NCBI RefSeq assembly: GCF_900604535.1
Contig: NZ_UWOT01000012.1
Location: 31,946 to 95,945 of the forward strand
Source: Romboutsia_E sp900604535
Lineage (GTDB): Bacteria > Bacillota > Clostridia > Peptostreptococcales > Peptostreptococcaceae
Direction of reading: 5' to 3'
DNA length: 64,000 nucleotides
In this document: positions 54,675 through 63,070 of the stretch, piece after piece
Position numbering within the stretch: position 1 is the stretch's first letter
Layout of the letters: every line of letters starts with the position of its first letter
Notes under the pieces: generated by a model
The model's database searches: none
The model's input: the letters and a program-made list of their open reading frames with translations, nothing else
What the model was told of the DNA's origin: nothing
Made by a program: the position numbers and the translations under genes

Positions 54675-56174
54675 TTATAAGCTATAAGAAGGATATATTC
54701 CTGGACCTAATGGTAAATTAAATACCATAAATACTATTAGTAACATAGTCCATACTACTAAGAATGCGACTGAGAATGGAATCATATTTGCTATTATAGT
54801 TCCTATTCCAGCTTCCTCATCATACTTTTTAGTAAATGCTAATATAATAGGTAAATATGGGAACAATGGACTTAGTGGATTTGTTATACAATCTCCTATA
54901 CGATAGGCCATTTGAGTAAGTGCTGGATTATATCCTACTATCATAAACATAGGTACAAAAATCGGTGCAAGTATTGCCCATTTAGCTGATGCACTACCTA
55001 TAAATAAATTTATAAAACAAGAAAGTAATATAAACCCTATTAATAATAAAGGACCTTGTATTCCTGCATTTTTCAAGAAGTCTCCACCTTTAACTGCTAA
55101 TATCAAACCTAAGTTACTATTAGTGAATAATTGTAAAAATTGAGATGCTGCAAAAGCAAGTATTATATATCCTCCCATATCTCTCATAGAGTCTGCCATT
55201 AATCCTACAACATCTTTATCTCTTTTTATTTTTCCTATGGCTTTACCATATACAACACCAGGTATAAAAAACGCTAAAGCTATTATTGGTACCATTCCTT
55301 GCATTAAAGGAGCATTCTTTGATAGTAAGTCTCCAGTTTCTGGATCTGCTAAGAATGGTCTTTCACCAATTGTACTTAATGCAACTATTATCGCTATGTA
55401 TATAAGTATTGCTACTCCTGCATATTTAAGGCCTTTTTTCTCTCCTTTTGTAAGGCTTCCATCAACATCTATTTGAGCATTGCCTTCATATTTTCCAAAC
55501 CTAGGAGCTATTATTTTTTCAGTTACCCAAGTAGCTAGTGCTATTAATACAAATGTTGAAACTATCATAAATATTAAGTTCATCGTTGCATTTGCGTCAA
55601 AATTTGCATCAATCATTTGAGCTGCTGGAACTGTAAAGCTCGCTGCAAGTATGTCATTTACACTTATCATTATATTAGCTGCAAACCCTAAACAAACAGC
55701 CGCATATCCTGAAAATAATCCTATAAGTGGATGTCTGCCTATACCTAGGTAAACTAATGCTGCAAGAGGTGGGAATAGTATAGTTCCTGCATCTGATGCT
55801 AAGTTAGCCAACATACCTATAGTCATTACCACTAATGTCACTCTTGATTTTGGTATTTTACTAACAGAAGCTTTTATAGTTGAAGTCATAAGCCCTGTTT
55901 TATCACAAACACCAGCTCCTATCATAGTAACAAGTACAAGTCCTAATGGTGCAAATCCTTGAAAATTACTAACTATACTTCCTAGTAAAATTTGAATTTG
56001 TTCTACAGTCATTAGATTTACTGCTGTTATAGTTTCTCCTGTTCCAGGATGCTCAACTGATACTCCTTTAGATGCTATAATTGCAGATAATACCATTATG
56101 ACTACACATAAACCTAAAAATATTGTAACCGGATCTGGTAATTTATTCCCAACTCTTTCTATGGTGTCTAGCAT
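54675..56174 (-). CDS. AbgT family transporter, N-terminus frameshifted
   Basis: This membrane protein of about 500 residues imports p-aminobenzoyl-glutamate or related dipeptides in known members. It has about 12 hydrophobic segments, with PDPVTIFLGLC, GVCDKTGLMTS, LASDAGTILFPPLAALVY, FINLFIGSASAKWAILAPIF and NPLSPLFPYLPI. The family's usual start (MENTR..KKFFDRMLD) is present: an ATG at 56213-56215 after GGAGAGG reads MENTRIEKKS, but the T7 run at 56188-56194 lacks one base, so this start goes out of frame. The internal ATG (MLDTIERVG) at 56174 has no site. Adding one base gives a complete protein. Confidence 0.8.
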   Translation of the reverse strand: MLDTIERVGNKLPDPVTIFLGLCVVIMVLSAIIASKGVSVEHPGTGETITAVNLMTVEQIQILLGSIVSNFQGFAPLGLVLVTMIGAGVCDKTGLMTSTIKASVSKIPKSRVTLVVMTIGMLANLASDAGTILFPPLAALVYLGIGRHPLIGLFSGYAAVCLGFAANIMISVNDILAASFTVPAAQMIDANFDANATMNLIFMIVSTFVLIALATWVTEKIIAPRFGKYEGNAQIDVDGSLTKGEKKGLKYAGVAILIYIAIIVALSTIGERPFLADPETGDLLSKNAPLMQGMVPIIALAFFIPGVVYGKAIGKIKRDKDVVGLMADSMRDMGGYIILAFAASQFLQLFTNSNLGLILAVKGGDFLKNAGIQGPLLLIGFILLSCFINLFIGSASAKWAILAPIFVPMFMIVGYNPALTQMAYRIGDCITNPLSPLFPYLPIILAFTKKYDEEAGIGTIIANMIPFSVAFLVVWTMLLIVFMVFNLPLGPGIYPSYSL

Positions 56175-56234
56175 TCTATCAAAAAACTTTTTTTCTCTAT
56201 TCTTGTATTTTCCATAATACCTCTCCCTTTATAT

Positions 56235-57347
56235 TTAAATCTCTAATGTCATCATATTTATTACAGCTTTTGTTGTAATATATAATTCATCTAAATTTAA
56301 GTATTCATTTAATGCATGTGGATTATATACTCCCATACTTATAATTGCACAATCATATCCTTTTCCAGCTAATATATTAGCGTCACTTCCACCTCCTATA
56401 ATCATAGGATTTGGTGTTATTCCTGCTAATTGCATACTCTTTTCTGTTAGTTTATAAATATAGCTGTCCTTTGAAAGTTCAAAAGATGGATATGAGTTTT
56501 CATGTTTAAACTCATATGTAGTATTAAACTTTTTAGCAGCTTCTTCACAACAAATTTTCATATTTTCTATTTCCTTTTTTAACTTTTCCATTGAGTGAGA
56601 TCTTATCTCAATATTAAAACTTACACTATCAGTTACTATATTTGTGGATCCTCCACCTTTTATTTCTCCTATATTAGATGTTGTTTCGCTGTCTATTCTT
56701 CCTATGTTCATATTTGATATAGCATGACTTGCAACTACAATTGCATTTATTCCTTTTTCAGGTTCTATACCTGCATGCGCCTTTTTACCATAAAAAGTTA
56801 TATCTATATGCTCTTTAGATGGAGCTTTATATGCAATTGCACCAGGCTCTCCAACAGAATCTATTATCACTATATTTTTTACAGGCAAATCATCAATATC
56901 TAAATATTTACATCCAAACATGCCTACTTCTTCACATACACTAAACATTAAATATATGTCCCTATGAGGCGTATTTGTTTCTTTTATATGCTCTATTGCT
57001 TCTAATACTGCTGCTATTCCAGCTTTATCATCTCCACCTAATGTCGTGCTTCCATCTGATTTTATGATATTTCCACACTCTATAGGCTTTACTCCCAAAC
57101 AAGGACTAACTTGGTCCATATGAGCCTGAAAACAAACTGGCTCTAAGTCTAAACCACCTTTTATATAAGCAATTACATTTCCACTATTTCCACCAAATTT
57201 TTCTCCTACTTTATCAATCTTAGCTTTAATACCTCTTTCATCTAAATATGATACTAGCCATTTTACCATTTCGTATTCATTTTTAGATGGACTATCTACT
57301 TTTACCATATTAATGAATATATTTTTTAATCTTTCTTTTGAAATCAT
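56235..57347 (-). CDS. M20 family peptidase (PepT-like)
   Basis: This 370-residue metallopeptidase cleaves small peptides in the cytoplasm. Family marks: FQAHMDQVSP (first metal ligands), TTLGGDDKAGIAA (the catalytic region), FSVCEEVGMFGCK (Glu base), and GKKAHAGIEPEKGINAI in the dimerisation domain, with GGGSDANIL near the end. It lies 60 bases before the start region of AbgT, on the same strand, so uptake and cleavage of peptides are linked. AAGGAGG precedes the ATG. Confidence 0.92.
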   Translation of the reverse strand: MISKERLKNIFINMVKVDSPSKNEYEMVKWLVSYLDERGIKAKIDKVGEKFGGNSGNVIAYIKGGLDLEPVCFQAHMDQVSPCLGVKPIECGNIIKSDGSTTLGGDDKAGIAAVLEAIEHIKETNTPHRDIYLMFSVCEEVGMFGCKYLDIDDLPVKNIVIIDSVGEPGAIAYKAPSKEHIDITFYGKKAHAGIEPEKGINAIVVASHAISNMNIGRIDSETTSNIGEIKGGGSTNIVTDSVSFNIEIRSHSMEKLKKEIENMKICCEEAAKKFNTTYEFKHENSYPSFELSKDSYIYKLTEKSMQLAGITPNPMIIGGGSDANILAGKGYDCAIISMGVYNPHALNEYLNLDELYITTKAVINMMTLEI

Positions 57348-57524
57348 GTCTTCCCCTCCTTAAAAAGTCATTTTTCCACATTATTATTAATATTCTGATT
57401 TTTTTATAAAAATCCTTCTTTTTTATAAATATTTTTAAAATACTTATTTAACCTTTAAGGTAATAAATATACTATTATTAAAATATTATTTATTGATACT
57501 ACTTATAATATTAAGGGGGTAGTC

Positions 57525-58151
57525 ATGAATAATAATGAGGTTATAAAATGTTTAAATTGTAATTGTGAAAACTCTATAAACTCAAAATTTTGCTCTAATT
57601 GTGGTCATGAACTAAAATCAGAAGAAGAAAAAGTTATACTAAAACCTCAAGTAAATCAAACTTATACTTCAAGAGAGTCTAGCTCTACAGCAGATAAATA
57701 TGTTTATAATTTCGTTCAAGAGAATATTCCATACTATAAAGAAAAATTCACTATAATGAAGAAAACAAACAATAATATAAGTTGGAACTGGTCATCATTT
57801 TTCCTTGGAGCATACTGGGCTCTATATAGAAAAATGTATGCCATTGCTGTAGCAATATTCTGCGCTGTCTTTATATTATCATTTGTTCCTTTTCTAGGAG
57901 CAATATCATGGTTAGGTTACCACATACTTATGGGTATGTATGGTAATTACATTTATTTAACCTTTATTAATAAAAAGTTAGAGGAAGTTAATTATTTAAG
58001 TAGTGAAGAAAGAAGCTCTGCTATATCAAGAAAAGGTGGTGTAAATATTTTAATACCTATTTTAGTTATAGCTATACCTATTATCATATGCCTTATCTTA
58101 TTATCTATCTTTGGTAGTATTTTAGGCAGTATGATGTACTATTATTTCTAA
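57525..58151 (+). CDS. Zinc-ribbon membrane protein with DUF2628-like domain
   Basis: This 208-residue protein starts with a zinc ribbon (CLNCNCENSINSKFCSNCGHE, cysteines near residues 11-31), then a polar linker, NISWNWSSFFLGAYWALYRKMY (DUF2628 hallmark) and three hydrophobic segments. DUF2628 proteins are membrane proteins of unknown function. AAGGGGG precedes the ATG. The 53-codon gene at 58185 follows 33 bases after and may be cotranscribed. Confidence 0.85.
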   Translation: MNNNEVIKCLNCNCENSINSKFCSNCGHELKSEEEKVILKPQVNQTYTSRESSSTADKYVYNFVQENIPYYKEKFTIMKKTNNNISWNWSSFFLGAYWALYRKMYAIAVAIFCAVFILSFVPFLGAISWLGYHILMGMYGNYIYLTFINKKLEEVNYLSSEERSSAISRKGGVNILIPILVIAIPIIICLILLSIFGSILGSMMYYYF

Positions 58152-58184
58152 TATATATCTATAAAATTTTAGAAGGTTATTTAT

Positions 58185-58346
58185 ATGAAAAAAAATAAAG
58201 GTAAAAGCTTAGATGAATGCATTGCTGAGTTAGAAGATTACTATGAGGCTGCTGGCATGCAAAATGAATTTGAAAATGATATAGATGGTAAATCTAATTC
58301 AGAAATTCTAAATTTATACAATAGCATATTTAATTCAAATCAATAA
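58185..58346 (+). CDS. Small acidic hypothetical protein (53 residues)
   Basis: The frame reads MKKNKGKSLDECIAELEDYY, then AAGMQNEFENDIDGKSNSE and ends FNSNQ. It is strongly acidic, helical and soluble. GAAGG precedes the ATG at 58185 by about nine bases, and a strong terminator starts on the stop codon. It probably shares the transcript of the zinc-ribbon protein upstream. No family recognised. Confidence 0.6.
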   Translation: MKKNKGKSLDECIAELEDYYEAAGMQNEFENDIDGKSNSEILNLYNSIFNSNQ

Positions 58347-58398
58347 TAAGTAAGGTCTAATTTCGATATATTACATCAAATTAGACCTTACTTATTAT
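58344..58398 (+). terminator. Terminator after the 53-codon gene
   Basis: Arms AATAAGTAAGGTCTAATTT and complement around a 14-base loop, followed by T. Confidence 0.9.
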
Positions 58399-58441
58399 TG
58401 ATATTTTTATTAACATTTTAAAGATAGAAAGGATTTAAATT

Positions 58442-59041
58442 ATGATAAACATAGACTTTAAAAAAGACAATAAGAGCTATAACTTAAGAGGAGTTATAGT
58501 AAAAAATAATAATCTGATTTCTTATATGAACTATGAATATTTCTCTAGCCTATGTAAAAAAAGTTGTCCAAATTATAATAATAATTGGTGTTGTCCTCCT
58601 AACTCACCTAAGTTTTCTGATTATGCTAATAACTTTAAATATTCATTAGTATTAGAGCTAAAGTATAATTTAAACGAAGATTCAATTTCTGAAATTCATC
58701 CTAAACTTCGTAATTTACTTGCTCCGTTACTTATTAATCTAGAAAATGAATTTAATGGTTTATATACAGATAGCGGAAATTGTAAACTTTGTAAAACTTG
58801 CTCTTGCTCAAAAGATAAACCTTGCTCAAATCCAAGTTTAATAAGGTATAGCATGGAATCTATGGGTATAGATTTAGATAAACTAAGCGATAATTACTTT
58901 AATACTCATTTATTATGGAATAATAATTCTGATGAAGCTGAATATTGTATAGCAATTGCTTCATTATTATATAATGATGAACTAACTGAAAATGACTTTT
59001 TATCAAAGGAAAAAGGTATTCTAAAATATATAAATCTTTAG
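58442..59041 (+). CDS. DUF2284 cysteine-rich metal-binding protein
   Basis: This 199-residue protein has the DUF2284 pattern: CKKSCPNYNNNWCCPPNSP near residue 40, a middle helix region, and a second cluster CKLCKTCSCSKDKPC near residues 115-130, followed by RYSMESMGID. It probably binds iron-sulfur or zinc; the role is unknown. GAAAGG precedes the ATG. It is an independent unit with terminators on both sides. Confidence 0.88.
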   Translation: MINIDFKKDNKSYNLRGVIVKNNNLISYMNYEYFSSLCKKSCPNYNNNWCCPPNSPKFSDYANNFKYSLVLELKYNLNEDSISEIHPKLRNLLAPLLINLENEFNGLYTDSGNCKLCKTCSCSKDKPCSNPSLIRYSMESMGIDLDKLSDNYFNTHLLWNNNSDEAEYCIAIASLLYNDELTENDFLSKEKGILKYINL

Positions 59042-59066
59042 ATTGAAATTCTATAATCAATAAAAT

Positions 59067-59109
59067 AAAAAGAAGATTTAAGGAATTAATTCCTTAAATC
59101 TTCTTTTTT
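59067..59109. terminator. Bidirectional terminator after DUF2284
   Basis: Perfect arms AAAAAGAAGATTTAAGGAATT and complement between converging genes; it overlaps the end of the MgtC-like gene. Confidence 0.85.
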
Positions 59110-59535
59110 ACTACGCATCTTCTTTCTTGCTTTAGATAGTAATATATTTAATTCTACTATTGCAGTTGCTGTAATAGCTAATCCATAATGTCCTAAACCA
59201 ATAGCTATTCCCACACCTGTAAGAGCAAAAAGTGTAACAGAAGTAGTTAAACCTTTAAGTACTACATCATTATTTTCTTCTTCCGTTGGCTTCATAAATA
59301 TAACTGATCCACATAAAAAACCTACTGCTGTAATTATATTAGCAATTAATCTTGATGGATCTGCACCGCTTAAACCATATTTAGAAATTATAGTTAAAAG
59401 TGTTGAACCTATTACCAATATAGATACTGTTCCAACACCTATTTGACTATGTTTTCTACTACTTCTTTCAAGTCCAACAATATATCCAATAGCTGAAGCT
59501 AGAAGTAATTTAGGTAGATAATCAATTAATTTCAT
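59086..59535 (-). CDS. MgtC/SapB family membrane protein
   Basis: This 149-residue protein has four hydrophobic segments. MgtC hallmarks are LLLASAIGYIVGLERSSRKH at the N-terminus, DPSRLIANIITAVGFLCGSVI and LTTSVTLFALTGVGIAIG. MgtC proteins help adaptation to low magnesium or acid. ATG at 59533-59535 lies nine bases after GGAG; an ATG three codons upstream is too close to that site. I saw no magnesium leader motif. Confidence 0.88.
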   Translation of the reverse strand: MKLIDYLPKLLLASAIGYIVGLERSSRKHSQIGVGTVSILVIGSTLLTIISKYGLSGADPSRLIANIITAVGFLCGSVIFMKPTEEENNDVVLKGLTTSVTLFALTGVGIAIGLGHYGLAITATAIVELNILLSKARKKMRSKKEDLRN

Positions 59536-59651
59536 AGAATCCATCTCCTTATTATGTATACATATATATTAATTATTATATTATAAATCTTAAGATTATA
59601 TATTAATAAAATAAAATTAAAACTATATTCTTTTATACTTCATTAACTCTC

Positions 59652-61205
59652 TTATTCTATAAGTTTAAGATATACTAAATCTACTATCTCATCTTCATTA
59701 TAATAAGGTTCTGTACCATTAAAGTACTGATTCTTTTGCATTCTTACTACAAATGTACCTTTACTTGATTTATAAACTATACACTCAATTCCATATCCTT
59801 TGTTAGTCAATACTCTTTCCTCTACTGCATCGGATGGAATTACTAATCCAATTAAATACATTGCAGTTTCTTTTTTTAGAGTTATATTATTTACTAAGTT
59901 GTCATAGCTATATGGATATAAAATTCTACCATACTTTTTATTATCAATAATTTGACTATTAATCATTCCATCATAATGTTCAAAAGTATTAAATGTCGAT
60001 TCTACATAATACTCATCAGGTTCTAAAACAACATATTCTAGACTATCTTTATCTGTATTTTGATATAAGTCTAAAATTTCTTGTCCATTTAAAGTTACAT
60101 GTGAGTCGTACTCACTGCAGTTTATATCAGGATACCCATCTTCGTAAGTACCCTCATATACATATTTAGATTCTTCTTCAGAGTAATTATTATTATAACT
60201 GTCACTGTTAAAATAGTGGCTACCTAGATTCCATGTGAGTACTGCTATAAGTACAAATAGTGTAAAATATCCACCCATAAGATTTCCTGTAGGAGCATTT
60301 ATGACATTGTTTATCATGATACATCTTTTGCTGAAAACTCCATACACAACTTCAACTTTATCCATCTCAGATATACTAAATACATCGTTTATGTTAAATT
60401 TTTTTTCTAATTTATTTTCATAATCTGTTACAACAATCTTATATGTAATACTATTTTTTCTTCTATTCTCTGTTATAGATGTACATACTCCAGAAATAGA
60501 AGTATATCCATTAAATAAGTTTTCTATAATTGATGCTATATTAACTAATAATATATATATCATAAAAATTCTTATTACTATAGATTTTGGAATCATTAAT
60601 ATTGTCGCTATGATAACTGTTGGTATATACTCTAATATATGTCTATATCTATATTTTTTATCTATATTGGCAAATCCATTAAATCTTTGTTTTTTTCTCC
60701 ATTTATTAGTATCATCATAGATTTCTTCATTATTTATTTCTTTATACCATTGAAGTTGCCTATTATACATATACGATTGTAAATATCCTTTTTTACTGTA
60801 ATGAATTAATATACTAGATATTATTAAATATATACTTATACAACTAATATCTATATCTTTAGAAGATTGACTAAAGTATATTCCTAAAATTAAACTTACC
60901 AATACTAGTCCTTTATATAAAATCAACTTTTTACTTATTTTATCCTCTATTTGATCATCTTTGTATATTGTAATTTCATTCATATTTGATTTTGCAATAA
61001 AATAGTTCATAGAGAAAAACATAAGAAAAAATACAATACTACGTTTACCTATGGTAGATTCAAAGTTTATTTTATCAAATATATTTTGAATTAAATTATC
61101 TTCATTCATTAACCGTAGCTGTGCATATTTATCTAATAAAACTATAAGAAGTGATACATATGCAACGCCTAATAATCCTAAAGATGAACGGAATTTTTCT
61201 CTCAT
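59652..61205 (-). CDS. Large membrane protein of unknown function, DUF3592-like middle part
   Basis: This 517-residue protein has an N-terminal block of four hydrophobic segments (about residues 7-155), two further segments near 205-235, a soluble beta-rich patch with NRRKNSITYKIVVTDYENKLE and FSISEMDKVEVVYGVFSKRC, then one more membrane segment (GYFTLFVLIAVLTWNLG) and an extracytoplasmic domain rich in Tyr, Asp and Glu. The patch-plus-segment resembles DUF3592 units. AGTAGGGGGAAG precedes the ATG. It is divergent from the GIY-YIG gene, with about 145 bases between. No known function. Confidence 0.65.
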   Translation of the reverse strand: MREKFRSSLGLLGVAYVSLLIVLLDKYAQLRLMNEDNLIQNIFDKINFESTIGKRSIVFFLMFFSMNYFIAKSNMNEITIYKDDQIEDKISKKLILYKGLVLVSLILGIYFSQSSKDIDISCISIYLIISSILIHYSKKGYLQSYMYNRQLQWYKEINNEEIYDDTNKWRKKQRFNGFANIDKKYRYRHILEYIPTVIIATILMIPKSIVIRIFMIYILLVNIASIIENLFNGYTSISGVCTSITENRRKNSITYKIVVTDYENKLEKKFNINDVFSISEMDKVEVVYGVFSKRCIMINNVINAPTGNLMGGYFTLFVLIAVLTWNLGSHYFNSDSYNNNYSEEESKYVYEGTYEDGYPDINCSEYDSHVTLNGQEILDLYQNTDKDSLEYVVLEPDEYYVESTFNTFEHYDGMINSQIIDNKKYGRILYPYSYDNLVNNITLKKETAMYLIGLVIPSDAVEERVLTNKGYGIECIVYKSSKGTFVVRMQKNQYFNGTEPYYNEDEIVDLVYLKLIE

Positions 61206-61350
61206 AACTTCCCCCTACTTTCAATTTATATTATAATTATACACTATATTTATACAAAAGTTAGACTATGAATTATCTATAATTATTATTATGAATAAAA
61301 TACCATATATTGAAGAGAATAAATATAAATACTATATAGGAGTATTAATT

Positions 61351-61773
61351 ATGGCATATGTATATAGATTTTTAGACTATAGAACTAATGATATTATTTA
61401 TATAGGAAAAACTAAAAGATCTCTTGAGACTAGAATGTATGAACACTTTAGCAAGGGTGGTCATCTTCCTAATAAATGCTATAACTCAGTTGGTAGAATA
61501 GAGTATATTGTTTGTAAAACTGAAGCTGATGCGATTTTAATTGAAAACTATTTCATTAATAAGTACAAACCAGTATACAATATAGAGTATAAAGTAGAGA
61601 GCCCTTTGACTTTAAATATTAATATTAAAGATAGTTGGAAATTGTTTAAAATTATAAAAAAAGGTTTTACTTTTACTCCTCCTAGTCTTCCTAAACTTAC
61701 TGACTTCTTATTTTGGGGATTTCTAGCATATTTCTTTTTAATAGGAATAGCTTGGTACGTAATAGAATTCTAA
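61351..61773 (+). CDS. GIY-YIG nuclease-like protein with a C-terminal membrane segment
   Basis: This 140-residue protein starts with the GIY-YIG domain: VYRFLDYRTNDIIYIGKTKR (the first strand has YVY in place of GIY, the second YIG is intact), the catalytic Arg in SLETRMYEH and the metal-binding Glu in ILIENYFINKYKP. After about residue 85 comes a linker and then a hydrophobic tail (LFWGFLAYFFLIGIAWYVI) that would span the membrane. This tail is unusual for the family. ATG at 61351 follows AGGAG; a longer frame from 61291 has no site. A terminator follows. Confidence 0.75.
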   Translation: MAYVYRFLDYRTNDIIYIGKTKRSLETRMYEHFSKGGHLPNKCYNSVGRIEYIVCKTEADAILIENYFINKYKPVYNIEYKVESPLTLNINIKDSWKLFKIIKKGFTFTPPSLPKLTDFLFWGFLAYFFLIGIAWYVIEF

Positions 61774-61801
61774 CCTTATCAGTATAAGTTATATTCAAAA
61801 T

Positions 61802-61844
61802 AAAAAATACCTAAAGTTTAATTGTTATCCTTTAGGTATTTTTT
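61802..61844. terminator. Bidirectional terminator after the GIY-YIG gene
   Basis: Arms AAAAAATACCTAAAG and CTTTAGGTATTTTTT around a T-rich loop, between converging genes. Confidence 0.85.
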
Positions 61845-61856
61845 ATTTTATACTAT

Positions 61857-62789
61857 TTATATTGTATCTATAAATTCATCATATTCTTCTCTTTTTGCAC
61901 TAATAACATCACTTATTCTAGTCTTATTTTCCTTTAATACACCTATAATTCTATTTACCCTTCTTTCTAAATTACATACATCATCATAAGATTTATTAAT
62001 CTGAGAATTAACAGATATATCAGAAAATATATTATCAAAAAATATATCTAAAGTCCTACTTGTAGTAGAAAAATTCAAACTACTTATCCTTACATCCTCT
62101 AATTCTTTATTAAACCTTTCTAATAAATTCGATATTATTGAAAAATGTCTTTGCGCTTCATCAACTTTACTATGTTTTGCAAGAGATGATATTAAGTCTC
62201 CACCAAATAAGTCAAGATTACTCCAAGTTTTTGCAGACTCTAATAGTTTCTTTGTTTCTTTTATTTCTCCCATTAAACAATTTCCAACTGAAATTGATTC
62301 TTCTAACTCTTTAATTTCCATTAAATATTCATCAATATATTTTTCCATGTCTAAAATTTTTTTCTTATCATTTTCATCTCCATATGTATTAATTAAATCT
62401 ATTTTCTCTCTTAGTAATTTAGAGTACTCAATTTCACATGTTTTTAAGTAATTTAATCTCTCTTCCATATCACTTATATTCTTCTTTAATAATATAACTT
62501 TTGAATTGCATTTATCATACTCAATTTTAGCTGTAATATATTCTTTTTCTTCTTTTTCTATTTTCATTTCTTTATTATTCATTATTGTAGATACAATACT
62601 TGATAGAGATAATTTTTTTAATTTTTCTACATCATTTAACTCTTTTTTAAGCTTATATTCTAAATCAGATAAATCCGACTCACTCTTATAAAGATCTGTT
62701 TTTAATTCATTAAGCTTCTTTTCTAATACTTGCTTTTTTGCTACTTCATTTTTTATTTCTCTTATTCTATTATTAATATCTTTTAACAT
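61857..62789 (-). CDS. Coiled-coil protein of unknown function
   Basis: This 310-residue soluble protein is almost entirely helical. Long heptad-repeat stretches cover about residues 1-60 and 65-125 (KKQVLEKKLNELKTDLYKSE, YITAKIEYDKCNSKVILLKK). A middle region has WSNLDLFGGDLISSLAKHSK, which may be a short globular core, followed by more helices. ATG at 62787-62789 follows AAAGGGG; the longer frame adds 16 residues without a site. It resembles small bacterial cytoskeletal or membrane-remodelling coiled-coil proteins only in general shape. Confidence 0.65.
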   Translation of the reverse strand: MLKDINNRIREIKNEVAKKQVLEKKLNELKTDLYKSESDLSDLEYKLKKELNDVEKLKKLSLSSIVSTIMNNKEMKIEKEEKEYITAKIEYDKCNSKVILLKKNISDMEERLNYLKTCEIEYSKLLREKIDLINTYGDENDKKKILDMEKYIDEYLMEIKELEESISVGNCLMGEIKETKKLLESAKTWSNLDLFGGDLISSLAKHSKVDEAQRHFSIISNLLERFNKELEDVRISSLNFSTTSRTLDIFFDNIFSDISVNSQINKSYDDVCNLERRVNRIIGVLKENKTRISDVISAKREEYDEFIDTI

Positions 62790-63022
62790 AAATTGTCCCC
62801 TTTTATTATAAAATACGTCTATTTCTAATTTATACAAGCTAAAATTTCCTCTTCATTTTTGATATAATATAATCTGAATATTAGATGAAATTTTATACAC
62901 TTAATAAATTTTTATTTAAATTAATTTTAACATCTTATTCTTTAAATTTAAAGTTATTAATATTTATATATAACTCACTAAAAAATTTTTATATAAATAA
63001 AATAATTCATATAAATTTATTA

Positions 63023-63069
63023 TAAAAAAGAAGATCCATTTTTACTTTAAAATATGGTTCTTCTTTTTT
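63023..63069 (-). terminator. Terminator of the ABC transporter at the right edge
   Basis: Arms AAAAAAGAAGATCCAT and ATGGTTCTTCTTTTTT (small mismatch) around an AT loop, just after the stop codon at 63071. Confidence 0.75.
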
Positions 63070-63070
63070 A

